DNA of 7,926 nucleotides from JAQUCI01 sp964553255 (GCA_964553255.1 CAZKJS010000047.1:1-7926), one strand, 5' to 3'; positions 1-7,456 are shown, counted from the first letter of the stretch. Numbers and translations: made by a program. Notes: generated from the sequence alone by a model not told the origin.

Positions 1-10
1 ACTCCTTCCT
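1..10 (-). promoter_or_regulatory. Shine-Dalgarno-like sequence at window edge, possible start of a further downstream gene
   Basis: The minus strand ends AGGAAGGAGT, a very good ribosome site match right at the left edge. It suggests that another minus-strand gene may begin just outside the window, transcribed with the YhfC-like remnant. The start codon itself is not visible. Confidence 0.35.
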
Positions 11-354
11 ATCGCTATCGAGATAACTTGCTTGAATGAGCGCAAGTCTTGTAATAAATAACGAAACGAAACATTCTTACCCTAAACATTTACTAGTGTA
101 ATGATCAGAATTGAAAATGGGATCGTAAAAGTTGGTTGCGCTAACAATGTATTGCCTTCAAGCACTAACGCTAACACGTTTAATAACGGACTTAAAACAA
201 AGAGATTTATAACTAAGAAAATAAACATTCCTAATAATAATCGTGTTACTTCAAAATGTTTTTTCATTAATCCATAAACAATGATGAAAATAGGTAAGAC
301 TACAGTCATCAAATTGGCGAAATAAAGACTAAACATTGTAAATTGATCAATCAT
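1..354 (-). pseudogene. Probable broken YhfC-family membrane protein (intramembrane protease-like), cut by window edge
   Basis: An ORF from ATG 354 encodes 90 residues and ends at TAG (84-82). It has an extracytoplasmic-looking N-terminus, membrane segments at about 8-29, 38-60 and 72-88, and a VYGLMKKHF turn after the first. This layout recalls YhfC-family glutamic-type intramembrane proteases, which are about 250 residues. The same frame stays open after the TAG to the window edge and reads GKNVSFRYLLQDLRSFKQ then VISIAIGRS, resembling the family's 'EE..R....RfLLk...s...ai.yGiGHGG' region. In that alignment both motif glutamates are replaced (N and V), the stop falls between them and the arginine position, and GHGG reads GRS. 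I therefore read it as a decayed gene. Alternatives are a real 90-residue membrane protein, or a coincidental open frame. The family motif is quoted from memory. It has its own ribosome site and possible promoter. Confidence 0.48.
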
Positions 355-360
355 GTTATA

Positions 361-365
361 CCTCT
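361..365 (-). promoter_or_regulatory. Ribosome binding site (AGAGG) for the YhfC-like ORF
   Basis: AGAGG is placed 6 nt before the ATG at 354-352, so translation of the short ORF can still start despite the early stop codon. Confidence 0.6.
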
Positions 366-373
366 GTGTTGGT

Positions 374-402
374 ATTATATATTAAATTTAACATAAAGTA
401 AA
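374..402 (-). promoter_or_regulatory. Candidate sigma-70/sigma-A promoter for the YhfC-like remnant
   Basis: On the minus strand a perfect -10 box TATAAT (379-374) lies 17 nt downstream of TTTACT (402-397), a 4/6 match to the -35 consensus. The predicted start near 367 would leave a leader of only about 13 nt that just includes the ribosome site. The -35 box overlaps the foot of the operon terminator. The region is AT-rich, so a chance match is possible. Confidence 0.42.
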
Positions 403-430
403 AATTGCCCTCATTTACTGGGCAATTTTT
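400..430 (-). terminator. Rho-independent terminator closing the transporter operon
   Basis: AAAAATTGCCC (400-410) and GGGCAATTTTT (420-430) pair perfectly over 11 bp around a 9-nt loop. On the minus strand the structure begins 2 nt after the TAA stop of the 5'-nucleotidase-family gene and ends in five U residues. The A-tract and U-tract flank the GC core symmetrically, so it could also stop transcription on the plus strand, although no plus-strand gene is present. Confidence 0.82.
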
Positions 431-432
431 AT

Positions 433-1899
433 TTAAAATGGGGCATTATCATTTTCAGGACGACCATTCATAATTAAACGCCCCGATAATGGCATACTTA
501 TGACCTTTAAAGCTTTAACATAATTAAATAACGCTTCATGCATCGAGATACCGATATCTTCCCATTCAAATCGTAGTGCAAATTCTGTTGTATCGTTTCC
601 ACCACCCGCCATATATCTACTTGTGGCAACAGTATATGTTTCATTAAGATTCAAAGGTGTTTTATCTGCTAATAGAATGCTTTGAATTTTGTTTGGACTT
701 TTCTTAGTATTATCGACTTCAACTATTAATCCAGAAAAAATTAGCGTTGCATTATTACCATAACGCTCTGGCATATATACTAGTTCAAATAAATCCCAGA
801 TATCTTGACCCTTGACTTTAGTCACTTTGATTGGATCATCAAACCCATTACAAAGTACTAAGTTTTCTTTTGTTATATTTCCTTTTGGTAAGGTTCCACC
901 ACAGCTAGTAGCGTTCATATAAGCTATCTGCGTTTTAGCTGTAGTTCTTAAACAATCACTCATAAAATTACCAAGAGGGCTTTCGTAAGATAAGCGCATC
1001 GGTAGATCGTTTTCATTATACGCTATTACTTCATCAAAGAAATTTGCGAATGGACCAGTTACTCTTTCAACAAAAGTTTCTATTTCGTGATTCTCAACTT
1101 TATAGTCAGAGTTGATCACATTAATAACTCGTGCTGTTTTATCAACAACCTTACGGGTTACAGTATCAAATTTAAGTGTAGCGTGTGGTAGTGAATCACC
1201 ACCAAATCCGCCCTTTAATACCGCTGCATCTTTATAGATGGCGCCATAATCACCAGGAATGTGTCCTCCAATATAACAATCAATAGCTAACTCTTGTGTG
1301 TCGTTGATAAATTGGATAAGCTCACCACCAAGAGGATCAGTGTAAAAAGGGAAATGAGTCGCCGCAATAATCACTTCAGCCCCCATCTTTCTTAATAAGG
1401 GAACATACTCAAACATGAAGTCTTTAGCTGGTTTAACGTAGTATGGTTCAAAAGCGCTTCTTTCAACCATATATGGGGTATATTCAGTTGTTAATCCTAC
1501 AATACCGATTTTTATATCGTCCTTCTCAAGTAATACATAAGGCAATGTGCCGCCAACTCTTTGATCTGTTGCTTTTTCAAATATATTGGCACAAAGAACT
1601 GGAAATGGATTATCCTTGATAGCCGCTTCCAAGAAATCTTTACCACCATCAAATTCATGGTTTCCTAAAGTCATAACATCAGTTTTGATCAAATGAAGGC
1701 CTTCCATTACATCCCTTCCCATCCATAATGATCTTGAGATATTATCACCAACATCAATCAATAATGTACGATTAGGATTTAAACTTCTAACTGATTCAAT
1801 CGCTCCATAAAAGCGAAGCAGTCCTGGTCCTTTTAAGCTTTCACGAAACACGCCATTATAATCAGCATGACCTAAAATATCAATATCAACAATAGCCAT
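433..1899 (-). CDS. 5'-nucleotidase/UshA-family metallophosphoesterase, cytoplasmic, with altered active-site residues
   Basis: The 488-residue protein has both domains of the UshA/YunD/5'-nucleotidase family. The N-terminal metallophosphatase domain (about 5-255) shows ADYNG (D13, N15), LLIDVGDN (D52), TLGNHEFD (N80, H81), ATHF (H182) and GGHIPG (H213). The C-terminal 5'-nucleotidase domain (about 285-475) shows ESPLGNFMSD, NATSCGGTLPKGNIT and TVATSRYMAGGG. Several normally conserved positions differ: the D-x-H motif reads D-Y-N, the G-H-x-H/Q motif reads G-H-I-P, and the substrate-binding arginine of 'NGGGIR' appears to be glycine. Either it is a mono-metal or retuned phosphatase/phosphodiesterase, or it is poorly active. 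UshA is exported, but here the ATG overlaps the permease stop (TAATG) and no signal peptide exists, so it is cytosolic like YunD. It is the last gene of the operon. Family firm; substrate unknown. Confidence 0.9.
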   Translation of the reverse strand: MAIVDIDILGHADYNGVFRESLKGPGLLRFYGAIESVRSLNPNRTLLIDVGDNISRSLWMGRDVMEGLHLIKTDVMTLGNHEFDGGKDFLEAAIKDNPFPVLCANIFEKATDQRVGGTLPYVLLEKDDIKIGIVGLTTEYTPYMVERSAFEPYYVKPAKDFMFEYVPLLRKMGAEVIIAATHFPFYTDPLGGELIQFINDTQELAIDCYIGGHIPGDYGAIYKDAAVLKGGFGGDSLPHATLKFDTVTRKVVDKTARVINVINSDYKVENHEIETFVERVTGPFANFFDEVIAYNENDLPMRLSYESPLGNFMSDCLRTTAKTQIAYMNATSCGGTLPKGNITKENLVLCNGFDDPIKVTKVKGQDIWDLFELVYMPERYGNNATLIFSGLIVEVDNTKKSPNKIQSILLADKTPLNLNETYTVATSRYMAGGGNDTTEFALRFEWEDIGISMHEALFNYVKALKVISMPLSGRLIMNGRPENDNAPF

Positions 1900-2726
1900 T
1901 AGCCTTTAATTCCTCCTTTTGAAACACCAGCAACAATATATTTACGGGCAAATAAGAATAAGAATATCATTGGTAAAACAACAATTGTCGCTGCCGCCAT
2001 TAATCTTTCATAACGAACTCCACCCTCAGCGATAAACACAAATACACCAAACGGTAATGTTCTATTACTAGTACTATTGATTACAAGTACTGTCCACAAG
2101 AAAGAGTTCCACGCTGCTATAGTATTTAGAAGGGCAATTGTGATGATCGTTGGTTTAGCAATAGGAACCATTACCCACCAAAGATATTTCCAATCAGATG
2201 AACCATCAACCTTTGCTGAATAGTATAAGCTATCAGGTATCGAAAGAAAGAAATTTCGCAAAATATATGTGTAGAAAATACTAGCCGTAAATGGTATGAC
2301 CAACGCGATTAAATTATCCATCAACCCCCAACGAGCTATCGTAGTATAGTTGGTAATGATTAACATTTCAAACGGTATCATCATCATGGCGATTAAGGCA
2401 GCGAATACAACATCCCTTCCTGGAAACCTTAATCGACTAAACGCAAATGCGGCTAGGATTGTAGTAAACATCGTAATCGCAACACAAGCAACCGTAACTA
2501 TCAATGAGTTCAAGAAATAACGAGCAAATGGGGCTGTTTTTAAAGCGAATAGATAATTCTCAAAAGTTACTCTTGAAGGCAATAAAGTTGGTGGAATTGT
2601 ACTCACTTCTACTTGTGTTTTAAGTGATGATAGGATCATCCATAAAAAAGGAAAGATCATGATACAAGCACCACACATAAGAAGGGTTAAACATAATAGA
2701 TCTACAAACTTAAATTTCTTTTTCAT
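1899..2726 (-). CDS. ABC transporter permease, CUT1 family (UgpE/MalG-like)
   Basis: The 275-residue protein is the second permease subunit, paired with the one just upstream. Membrane segments fall at about 10-32, 72-94, 105-127, 138-160, 193-214 and 241-262. The EAA loop (170-193) reads SAKVDGSSDWKYLWWVMVPI, keeping DG and the terminal 'P' of the family signature. The tail YIVAGVSKGGIKG matches the typical MalG/UgpE ending ('aG.t.GavKG'). The ATG at 2726 follows a GGGGGAAGGG purine-rich ribosome site in the short 13-nt gap. The TAA stop shares a base with the ATG of the 5'-nucleotidase-family gene, whose AGGAGG ribosome site is encoded by the glycine codons near this C-terminus. This tight link supports joint function of transporter and hydrolase. 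Confidence 0.96.
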   Translation of the reverse strand: MKKKFKFVDLLCLTLLMCGACIMIFPFLWMILSSLKTQVEVSTIPPTLLPSRVTFENYLFALKTAPFARYFLNSLIVTVACVAITMFTTILAAFAFSRLRFPGRDVVFAALIAMMMIPFEMLIITNYTTIARWGLMDNLIALVIPFTASIFYTYILRNFFLSIPDSLYYSAKVDGSSDWKYLWWVMVPIAKPTIITIALLNTIAAWNSFLWTVLVINSTSNRTLPFGVFVFIAEGGVRYERLMAAATIVVLPMIFLFLFARKYIVAGVSKGGIKG

Positions 2727-2739
2727 TTTTCCCTTCCCC

Positions 2740-3663
2740 CTAGTAATTCTTCCATTTTCTTTGCATGTATAACTGAATAAGCGTTAATATCATAACTATA
2801 AAGAATAATACGATGGCGCTTGCTGCCGCATTACCAAGACGATATCTAACATAGAACTGCTCATACATGAAATAAATCACAGTATATAATGAGTAAGCCG
2901 GTCCCGGTTTACCATTAAATAAAGCAAAGAGTTCGTTAAACACTTTGAATGCAGTTATCATATTAACAATCATTGTAAGACCAATAGTTGGTGCTAAAAG
3001 CGGAACTGTAATATAAGTAAAGGTCTGAACAGGTTTTGAGCCATCAACCTGTGCCGCGATCAAATACTGCTTATTGATATTTTGTAGTCCTGCTAGTAAA
3101 AGAATGATCGTAAATGGCATCATTGACCAAATACCATAAATAATCAGTGCGATTCTAGCATAGGTAGGGTTATTTAACCAGTTGACCGCACTATTACCTA
3201 AACGCGATAACACGAAATTTATTATGCCATAATCAAAATTGAACAACCAGCGCCAAACTAAACCAACCGCTATCGCGGATGTTACCATTGGTAAAAAGTA
3301 GGCTGTTTGGAAAAATGCTTGTAATTTTGTTTTTCGATTTAGCATTACCGCTACTAAAAGCGATAAGCCAGTTGAAATCGGTACAACCCATAAAACATAA
3401 ACGACTGTATTTTTTAAAGCTAAGATGAACGTTTCATTGGTAAGTACATACTCATAATTTGCAAATCCAAATCCAGTATAGTTGCCAGTTAAAGCCCGAT
3501 AATTCTCTTTCAATGATATCAAGAATGCATTAAAGAATGGATAGATAGTAAATATCGATATCGCAACAATAAACGGTAGAAGATATATTAATGGCTTTAA
3601 ATAAGTTTTAGCTGTTATTTTTTCATCAGCATCGAAACTTCTTATTTTCTTTCTTAAACTCAT
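2740..3663 (-). CDS. ABC transporter permease, CUT1 family (UgpA/MalF-like)
   Basis: This 307-residue integral membrane protein is one half of the transmembrane channel. Six membrane segments can be placed at about 24-46, 85-107, 117-138, 169-191, 222-247 and 278-299. The cytoplasmic EAA loop that docks on the ATPase is at about 203-226 (AAQVDGSKPVQTFTYITVPL), with the conserved DG and the 'I..P' ending. A basic N-terminus (MSLRKKIRSF) precedes the first segment, as in UgpA/MalF-type permeases. The ATG overlaps the ATPase stop by 4 nt and is preceded by an AAAAAGG ribosome site within the ATPase coding region. The stop TAG is followed after 13 nt by the partner permease. Nothing in the sequence is unusual for the family. 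Confidence 0.96.
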   Translation of the reverse strand: MSLRKKIRSFDADEKITAKTYLKPLIYLLPFIVAISIFTIYPFFNAFLISLKENYRALTGNYTGFGFANYEYVLTNETFILALKNTVVYVLWVVPISTGLSLLVAVMLNRKTKLQAFFQTAYFLPMVTSAIAVGLVWRWLFNFDYGIINFVLSRLGNSAVNWLNNPTYARIALIIYGIWSMMPFTIILLLAGLQNINKQYLIAAQVDGSKPVQTFTYITVPLLAPTIGLTMIVNMITAFKVFNELFALFNGKPGPAYSLYTVIYFMYEQFYVRYRLGNAAASAIVLFFIVMILTLIQLYMQRKWKNY

Positions 3664-4709
3664 AATAGCCTTTTTCCGCTTTCTTCTTCAAACAAGAAAA
3701 CCCCAAAGTCTTTCATACTAACATTTACAACATCATCAACTTGTATTGTACGATCCTCGGTGTAAGCTCTTAATGTACCTTCACCAAACTTTAATAATAC
3801 TAATGTATCTTTCCCTGTTTTATATTTCTCTAACACTTTTGATTCAAATGCTTTGTCCTCTTTAACCTTTAAAGCTTCAGCACGTGATGCAAACACTAAG
3901 CGTGTCCCATTAGTAATATTAACATTAAAAGCTATGCTCTGACTCTGGCCATCAGCGATAAATCCTTTATTGTCCCATACACCATGTATTTGGTTAATGG
4001 TTGGCGTTCCCAAAAAATCAGCAGTAAATAAGTTTATTGGGTTATCAAATAACTCATCTACCAAACCGTATTGCTGCATAACCCCTCTTTTTAGTAACAT
4101 GATAGAATCTGAGATTGAACTAGCTTCTTCCTGATCATGGGTTACAAAAATTGTAGTTACTCCTGATTCTTTTTGAATACGACGAATTTCTTCACGCATT
4201 TCAATTCGTAATTTTGCATCAAGATTTGAAAGTGGCTCATCCAAAAGTAACAATCGTGGTTGTTTGATCAAAGCACGAGTGATCGCTACACGCTGCTGTT
4301 GTCCACCAGATAATTCAGCAGGTTTACGATCTAAATAATCTTCGATGTGTACCATTTTGATGAATTTCATTGCTCTTTCAATTCTTTCTTTCTTAGGTAC
4401 ACCTTTTATTCGCAGTGGAAAACATACATTTTCAAGTACTGTCATATGGGGATATAAAGCATAGTTTTGAAAAACTAAACCAACGCCTCTTTTATCAGCC
4501 GGTAGCTCAGTAACATCTTCATCATCAAAGAATATCTTTCCTGCTGTTGTTGGCATTATCCCTGATAACATGTTAAGCATCGTTGTTTTGCCACAACCAG
4601 AAGGTCCAAGTAGTGCAATCAATTTACCATCTGTAAACTCAGCATCAATATTATCAACAGCCGTAAAATCTCCAAATCTCTTAGTTAAACCTTTAATTGT
4701 GACTTTCAT
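3660..4709 (-). CDS. ABC transporter ATP-binding protein, UgpC/MalK/MsmK type
   Basis: The 349-residue protein energises the importer by ATP hydrolysis on the cytosolic face of the membrane. In order it has Walker A GPSGCGKT (35-42), Q-loop QNYALYPHMT (Q81), signature LSGGQQQR (133-140), Walker B LLLLDEP (catalytic E158), D-loop SNLD and H-loop THDQEEA (H191). Residues about 235-340 form the C-terminal OB/TOBE-like regulatory domain of the carbohydrate/glycerol-phosphate subfamily; length is slightly short of the usual 360-370. It starts with ATG overlapping the upstream TAA by one base, with AAGGAGAT embedded in the last codons of the phosphodiesterase. Its TGA stop overlaps the permease ATG by 4 nt (ATGA). 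Many low-GC Gram-positives use one shared MsmX-like ATPase for several sugar importers, so a dedicated ATPase in the operon makes this system self-contained. UgpC would be the usual pipeline name, but the substrate is not shown. Confidence 0.97.
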   Translation of the reverse strand: MKVTIKGLTKRFGDFTAVDNIDAEFTDGKLIALLGPSGCGKTTMLNMLSGIMPTTAGKIFFDDEDVTELPADKRGVGLVFQNYALYPHMTVLENVCFPLRIKGVPKKERIERAMKFIKMVHIEDYLDRKPAELSGGQQQRVAITRALIKQPRLLLLDEPLSNLDAKLRIEMREEIRRIQKESGVTTIFVTHDQEEASSISDSIMLLKRGVMQQYGLVDELFDNPINLFTADFLGTPTINQIHGVWDNKGFIADGQSQSIAFNVNITNGTRLVFASRAEALKVKEDKAFESKVLEKYKTGKDTLVLLKFGEGTLRAYTEDRTIQVDDVVNVSMKDFGVFLFEEESGKRLL

Positions 4710-6001
4710 TACTTAAGTATCTCCTTTATGACACGACCATCAACATCTATCATTGTTAAACCCATTACCGCTGCCATCGTTGGCGCCTCATCAACCATGT
4801 CCGCCACTTCAACGACAACGCCTTGCTTAAATGCTGGACCAGCTGCTATTAAGGTTGTTGATTCCACTCTATCTTTGATACAACTACCATGGGTTGCAGC
4901 GCCAGTTTTATGATTACCTGGCTCTTTACTTCCCCAAATTGATGTGCCTGTACAATCTTCATTAAAAGCTATATTATGTTTAGATTCGATAACGAAATCA
5001 AACGGCCCTTCAAGATTTAATAATTTACTAGCTTCTTTCGCATCATATACAAAGGCAAGCGCTATTGCTGCATCATCTTTCAATGTTTCCAAGAAACTTT
5101 TAACTTCAAACAATAACTCTTGGTCATTAGGATCACTAACTTCAATAAAACAAGCTAAACCTGTTGAATGACCATAAGCTTTATATGATAGAATATCACC
5201 ATTTTCATCAAGTGTGATAAAGCCTTTATCAACAAACAATTTATTTATCTTAAGAACGTCGTGGATATCTGTCTGTCCATGATCACCAATTATCATAAAG
5301 TTAGTGTTCTCATAATCACCATAACGTTTTATCGTTTCTTTTAGTATTCCGAATTCTTCATCGTGTTTACGAAGTTGTTCTTTCGTGTTTTCATGATATA
5401 CCCCATCAGTATGACGAACACTATCTAGATCACACATCTTAACAAGCATTATATCTGGTTGACCAAAATCTCTTATTAAATCAGGAGCAATAGCCATAGT
5501 GTATAAATCTAGACTTCGATCATTACCCTTGATATAGCGACCATATTTCCAGAAATATTGATCCATAAGATTGACAGTCGCATTACCATCAAGATATGGT
5601 TTAGGCTCCCAACCTTTATAACTATAAGGAACGATCATCGGCATATTATATGTATAGTTGGCATTACCTGTTATTGGCCATGATAATGAACAAGTTGTAA
5701 GACCAGCTTCCATTGCATAATCAAGAAACGTTTTGGCTTTGATATCTTTTCTCATACTGTGCCAAGGGGCTTTGTTTTTAGCTCCTCTTTCAAGTATTTC
5801 ATTGTGTACTATACCATGATTTTTAACATGTTTACCAGTAACGATCGTCGTATGACAACAATATGTCAATGCAGGACAAGCAGGTTCAATACTTTTCACA
5901 TATGAACCTCTTGCAAACATTTCCGCAAAATTAGGTAACGTTTTCATAAAATCAATATCGCTTGCACATAATGCGTCTAGCATAAACACCAATAATTTCA
6001 T
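4709..6001 (-). CDS. Alkaline phosphatase superfamily protein, nucleotide pyrophosphatase/phosphodiesterase (NPP) type
   Basis: The 430-residue enzyme belongs to the two-metal NPP/type I phosphodiesterase branch of the alkaline phosphatase superfamily, which cleaves phosphomono- or diester (or phosphonate) bonds through a covalent threonine intermediate. All expected residues can be placed: D9 in the first strand (FMLDA), nucleophile T46 in PALTYCCHTTIVTGKH followed by NHGI, D193 and H197 in DLDSVRHTDG, D240 and H241 in IIGDHGQTD, and H371 in GAATHGS. The first metal ligand is only nine residues from the start and no signal peptide precedes it, so the enzyme should be cytosolic, unlike many secreted NPPs. 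It starts 2 nt beyond the beta-CASP stop and its own TAA overlaps the ATPase ATG by one base (TAATG). Substrate is open: nucleotides, nucleotide-sugars, glycerophosphodiesters and phosphonoacetate are all handled by relatives. Confidence 0.88.
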   Translation of the reverse strand: MKLLVFMLDALCASDIDFMKTLPNFAEMFARGSYVKSIEPACPALTYCCHTTIVTGKHVKNHGIVHNEILERGAKNKAPWHSMRKDIKAKTFLDYAMEAGLTTCSLSWPITGNANYTYNMPMIVPYSYKGWEPKPYLDGNATVNLMDQYFWKYGRYIKGNDRSLDLYTMAIAPDLIRDFGQPDIMLVKMCDLDSVRHTDGVYHENTKEQLRKHDEEFGILKETIKRYGDYENTNFMIIGDHGQTDIHDVLKINKLFVDKGFITLDENGDILSYKAYGHSTGLACFIEVSDPNDQELLFEVKSFLETLKDDAAIALAFVYDAKEASKLLNLEGPFDFVIESKHNIAFNEDCTGTSIWGSKEPGNHKTGAATHGSCIKDRVESTTLIAAGPAFKQGVVVEVADMVDEAPTMAAVMGLTMIDVDGRVIKEILK

Positions 6002-6002
6002 A

Positions 6003-7436
6003 TTAATCCTCTTTCTTTTGTAAGCCAACACCCGGTACTACAATGTATGTTTTCATTAGTTCTGGTAGAACTTGAACACCATCTTTTGGTAATAAACGTT
6101 CTGGATTATGAGAATGACAAGGAATAAGTGTTTTAGGATTAACTTCATTAACGAAGTATTTTATCTCACATGGATATCCGTGCCCAAAGTATTTGGTATA
6201 CATGAAATTCACATATTCGAATTTCGCTTTATCTACCAACATACGCATTTTTTTATATGCTGGATCAAATTCGCCAATCGGTATTCCTGAGTAATGAATA
6301 TAAGCTGCTTTCTTGGCTGGAAATGAGAATAATTCCATGATATAGGGATATGAGTTTTGAACCATGAACGCTCTTGGATTAGCTTTTATATCTGCTAGAT
6401 CAACAACTGTGCAGTTAGCCATCAATTCTTTAAACCATTCTTTATTTTCAATATCACCAATATATCGACTATCTGGGATATAAACATGCGTATTTATTTG
6501 ATGATATTTGTACACGATATAGGCTGTCTCTGGCTCAAAAACACATGTTCGCTTTGTTTTTTCAGCCCACATCAAAAAGTCTTCAGCATCATCCATTTCT
6601 CTTTCATAAAAGTTAAAAACACATAAACCTTCAACTTTCTCTATACACTTGTATACTTCTTTACCATACTCACTACTTGTTAGATAACCATCTATTGGGA
6701 TGCTGCTTGGTATAATATCACTTGGATCGTTTTTGCTATAGGATTGCATTTTACCCCAAACACTATCCATCAAAGATGTTGCTTCACATAAAAGCACATC
6801 TATTTTTTCATCTTTTAATATTTCGATCTGTCTTAAAGTAATAGAATTATCATGATCATGAAGTGTAAAATCACCAGTCCAATGTATCTTAGCACCATCA
6901 GGCGTACAAACTAAAAACGCAAAATCATAATGTCCACGATCACGACATATGATTGGTAGCACCTTGATATCACCTACCATTATGTACTTGTTTGGCTCAA
7001 AGTGTGTATAGTCTCGCCCGTTGTTGTCTACACCTTTACCAATATCTTCAAGTGCTCTTTCGATTATTTGCGCTTTTTTATGGAGATAAACTGGAATATC
7101 TTTAGCTACGGTACCTATATTTGACATATGATCAAGATGTAAATGCGTAATAAAAACAGCTGTGTTATAATCACTATCTTCATATGCGATTATTCCTTCA
7201 TATCCATTGAGATCATTTTTGGCATAAAGACCATCAATAGCAGGAAGCGATACTAATCTAAGCTTATCAGTTAACCAATTCCTATTTCGAGGCAATACGA
7301 TACCATCATAAATGTCACTAGTTGGATCATAGGCAGAACCCATTTCTAATATCACTCTATCTTTACCATAAGTGATAGAAAAAACGACACCACCAATCGT
7401 ATGAATTCCTGAATAAATTTTAAATTCTGTATGCAT
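6003..7436 (-). CDS. Beta-CASP metallo-beta-lactamase-fold hydrolase (RNase J-like)
   Basis: The 477-residue protein is a zinc-dependent MBL-fold hydrolase with the beta-CASP arrangement typical of nucleic-acid processing enzymes (RNase J/CPSF-73/Artemis). Motif II is THLHLDH (H98, H100, D102, H103). Motif III is RDRGHYD (H169), followed by the RNase J-like run TPDG..IHWTGDF with D189 as motif IV. Candidate beta-CASP motifs are E218 (LLCEAT, motif A), H419 (YFGHGY, motif B) and H441 (LIPCHSHNPE, motif C, where RNase J has 'iPvHGE'), so the catalytic set appears complete. Residues about 215-410 would form the beta-CASP insertion; this part is divergent. RNase J is about 555 residues; this protein lacks room for its C-terminal domain. 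No signal peptide or membrane segment is seen, so it should be cytosolic. The ATG at 7436 has a good AGGAG site; the stop TAA is 1 nt before the next ATG. Fold is firm; nuclease activity and substrate are inferred, and a small phosphodiester is an alternative. Confidence 0.85.
   Translation of the reverse strand: MHTEFKIYSGIHTIGGVVFSITYGKDRVILEMGSAYDPTSDIYDGIVLPRNRNWLTDKLRLVSLPAIDGLYAKNDLNGYEGIIAYEDSDYNTAVFITHLHLDHMSNIGTVAKDIPVYLHKKAQIIERALEDIGKGVDNNGRDYTHFEPNKYIMVGDIKVLPIICRDRGHYDFAFLVCTPDGAKIHWTGDFTLHDHDNSITLRQIEILKDEKIDVLLCEATSLMDSVWGKMQSYSKNDPSDIIPSSIPIDGYLTSSEYGKEVYKCIEKVEGLCVFNFYEREMDDAEDFLMWAEKTKRTCVFEPETAYIVYKYHQINTHVYIPDSRYIGDIENKEWFKELMANCTVVDLADIKANPRAFMVQNSYPYIMELFSFPAKKAAYIHYSGIPIGEFDPAYKKMRMLVDKAKFEYVNFMYTKYFGHGYPCEIKYFVNEVNPKTLIPCHSHNPERLLPKDGVQVLPELMKTYIVVPGVGLQKKED
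6007..6012 (-). promoter_or_regulatory. Ribosome binding site (AGAGGA) deciding the phosphodiesterase start
   Basis: AGAGGA lies 5 nt before the ATG at 6001-5999 and inside the last codons of the upstream gene. A GTG start at 6031 would add ten basic residues, overlap the previous gene by 29 nt and lacks such a site, so the ATG giving MKLLVFMLDA is preferred. Confidence 0.7.
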
Positions 7437-7443
7437 GATCCAT

Positions 7444-7450
7444 CTCCTTA
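7444..7450 (-). promoter_or_regulatory. Ribosome binding site (TAAGGAG) deciding the start of the beta-CASP gene
   Basis: TAAGGAG sits 7 nt before the ATG at 7436-7434. It argues against a TTG start at 7481, which would place the first codons inside the hairpin stem and has no ribosome site. Confidence 0.8.
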
Positions 7451-7456
7451 TTGTTA

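Noticed and set aside
82..84. TAG recoded as an amino acid in the YhfC-like ORF
   Set aside because: TAG is the ordinary stop of the binding-protein and first permease genes here, and motif residues around this TAG are also lost, so decay is simpler than recoding.
355..432. Small RNA or riboswitch in the gap after the operon
   Set aside because: The 78-nt gap is accounted for by the terminator stem, a promoter-like pair of boxes and a ribosome site; no further conserved structure is visible.
3660..3662. UGA read as tryptophan (mycoplasma code)
   Set aside because: TGA works as the ATPase stop at the family's normal end, all long ORFs are complete with the standard code, and tryptophans checked are TGG.
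4728..5171. Two plus-strand open frames of 61 and 75 codons
   Set aside because: They lie antisense within the phosphodiesterase gene, have no family-like motifs and no clear ribosome site; they mirror the codon structure of the real gene.
6108..6290. Plus-strand open frame of 60 codons
   Set aside because: It is antisense to the 3' part of the beta-CASP gene, where H419 and H441 are encoded; no independent support.
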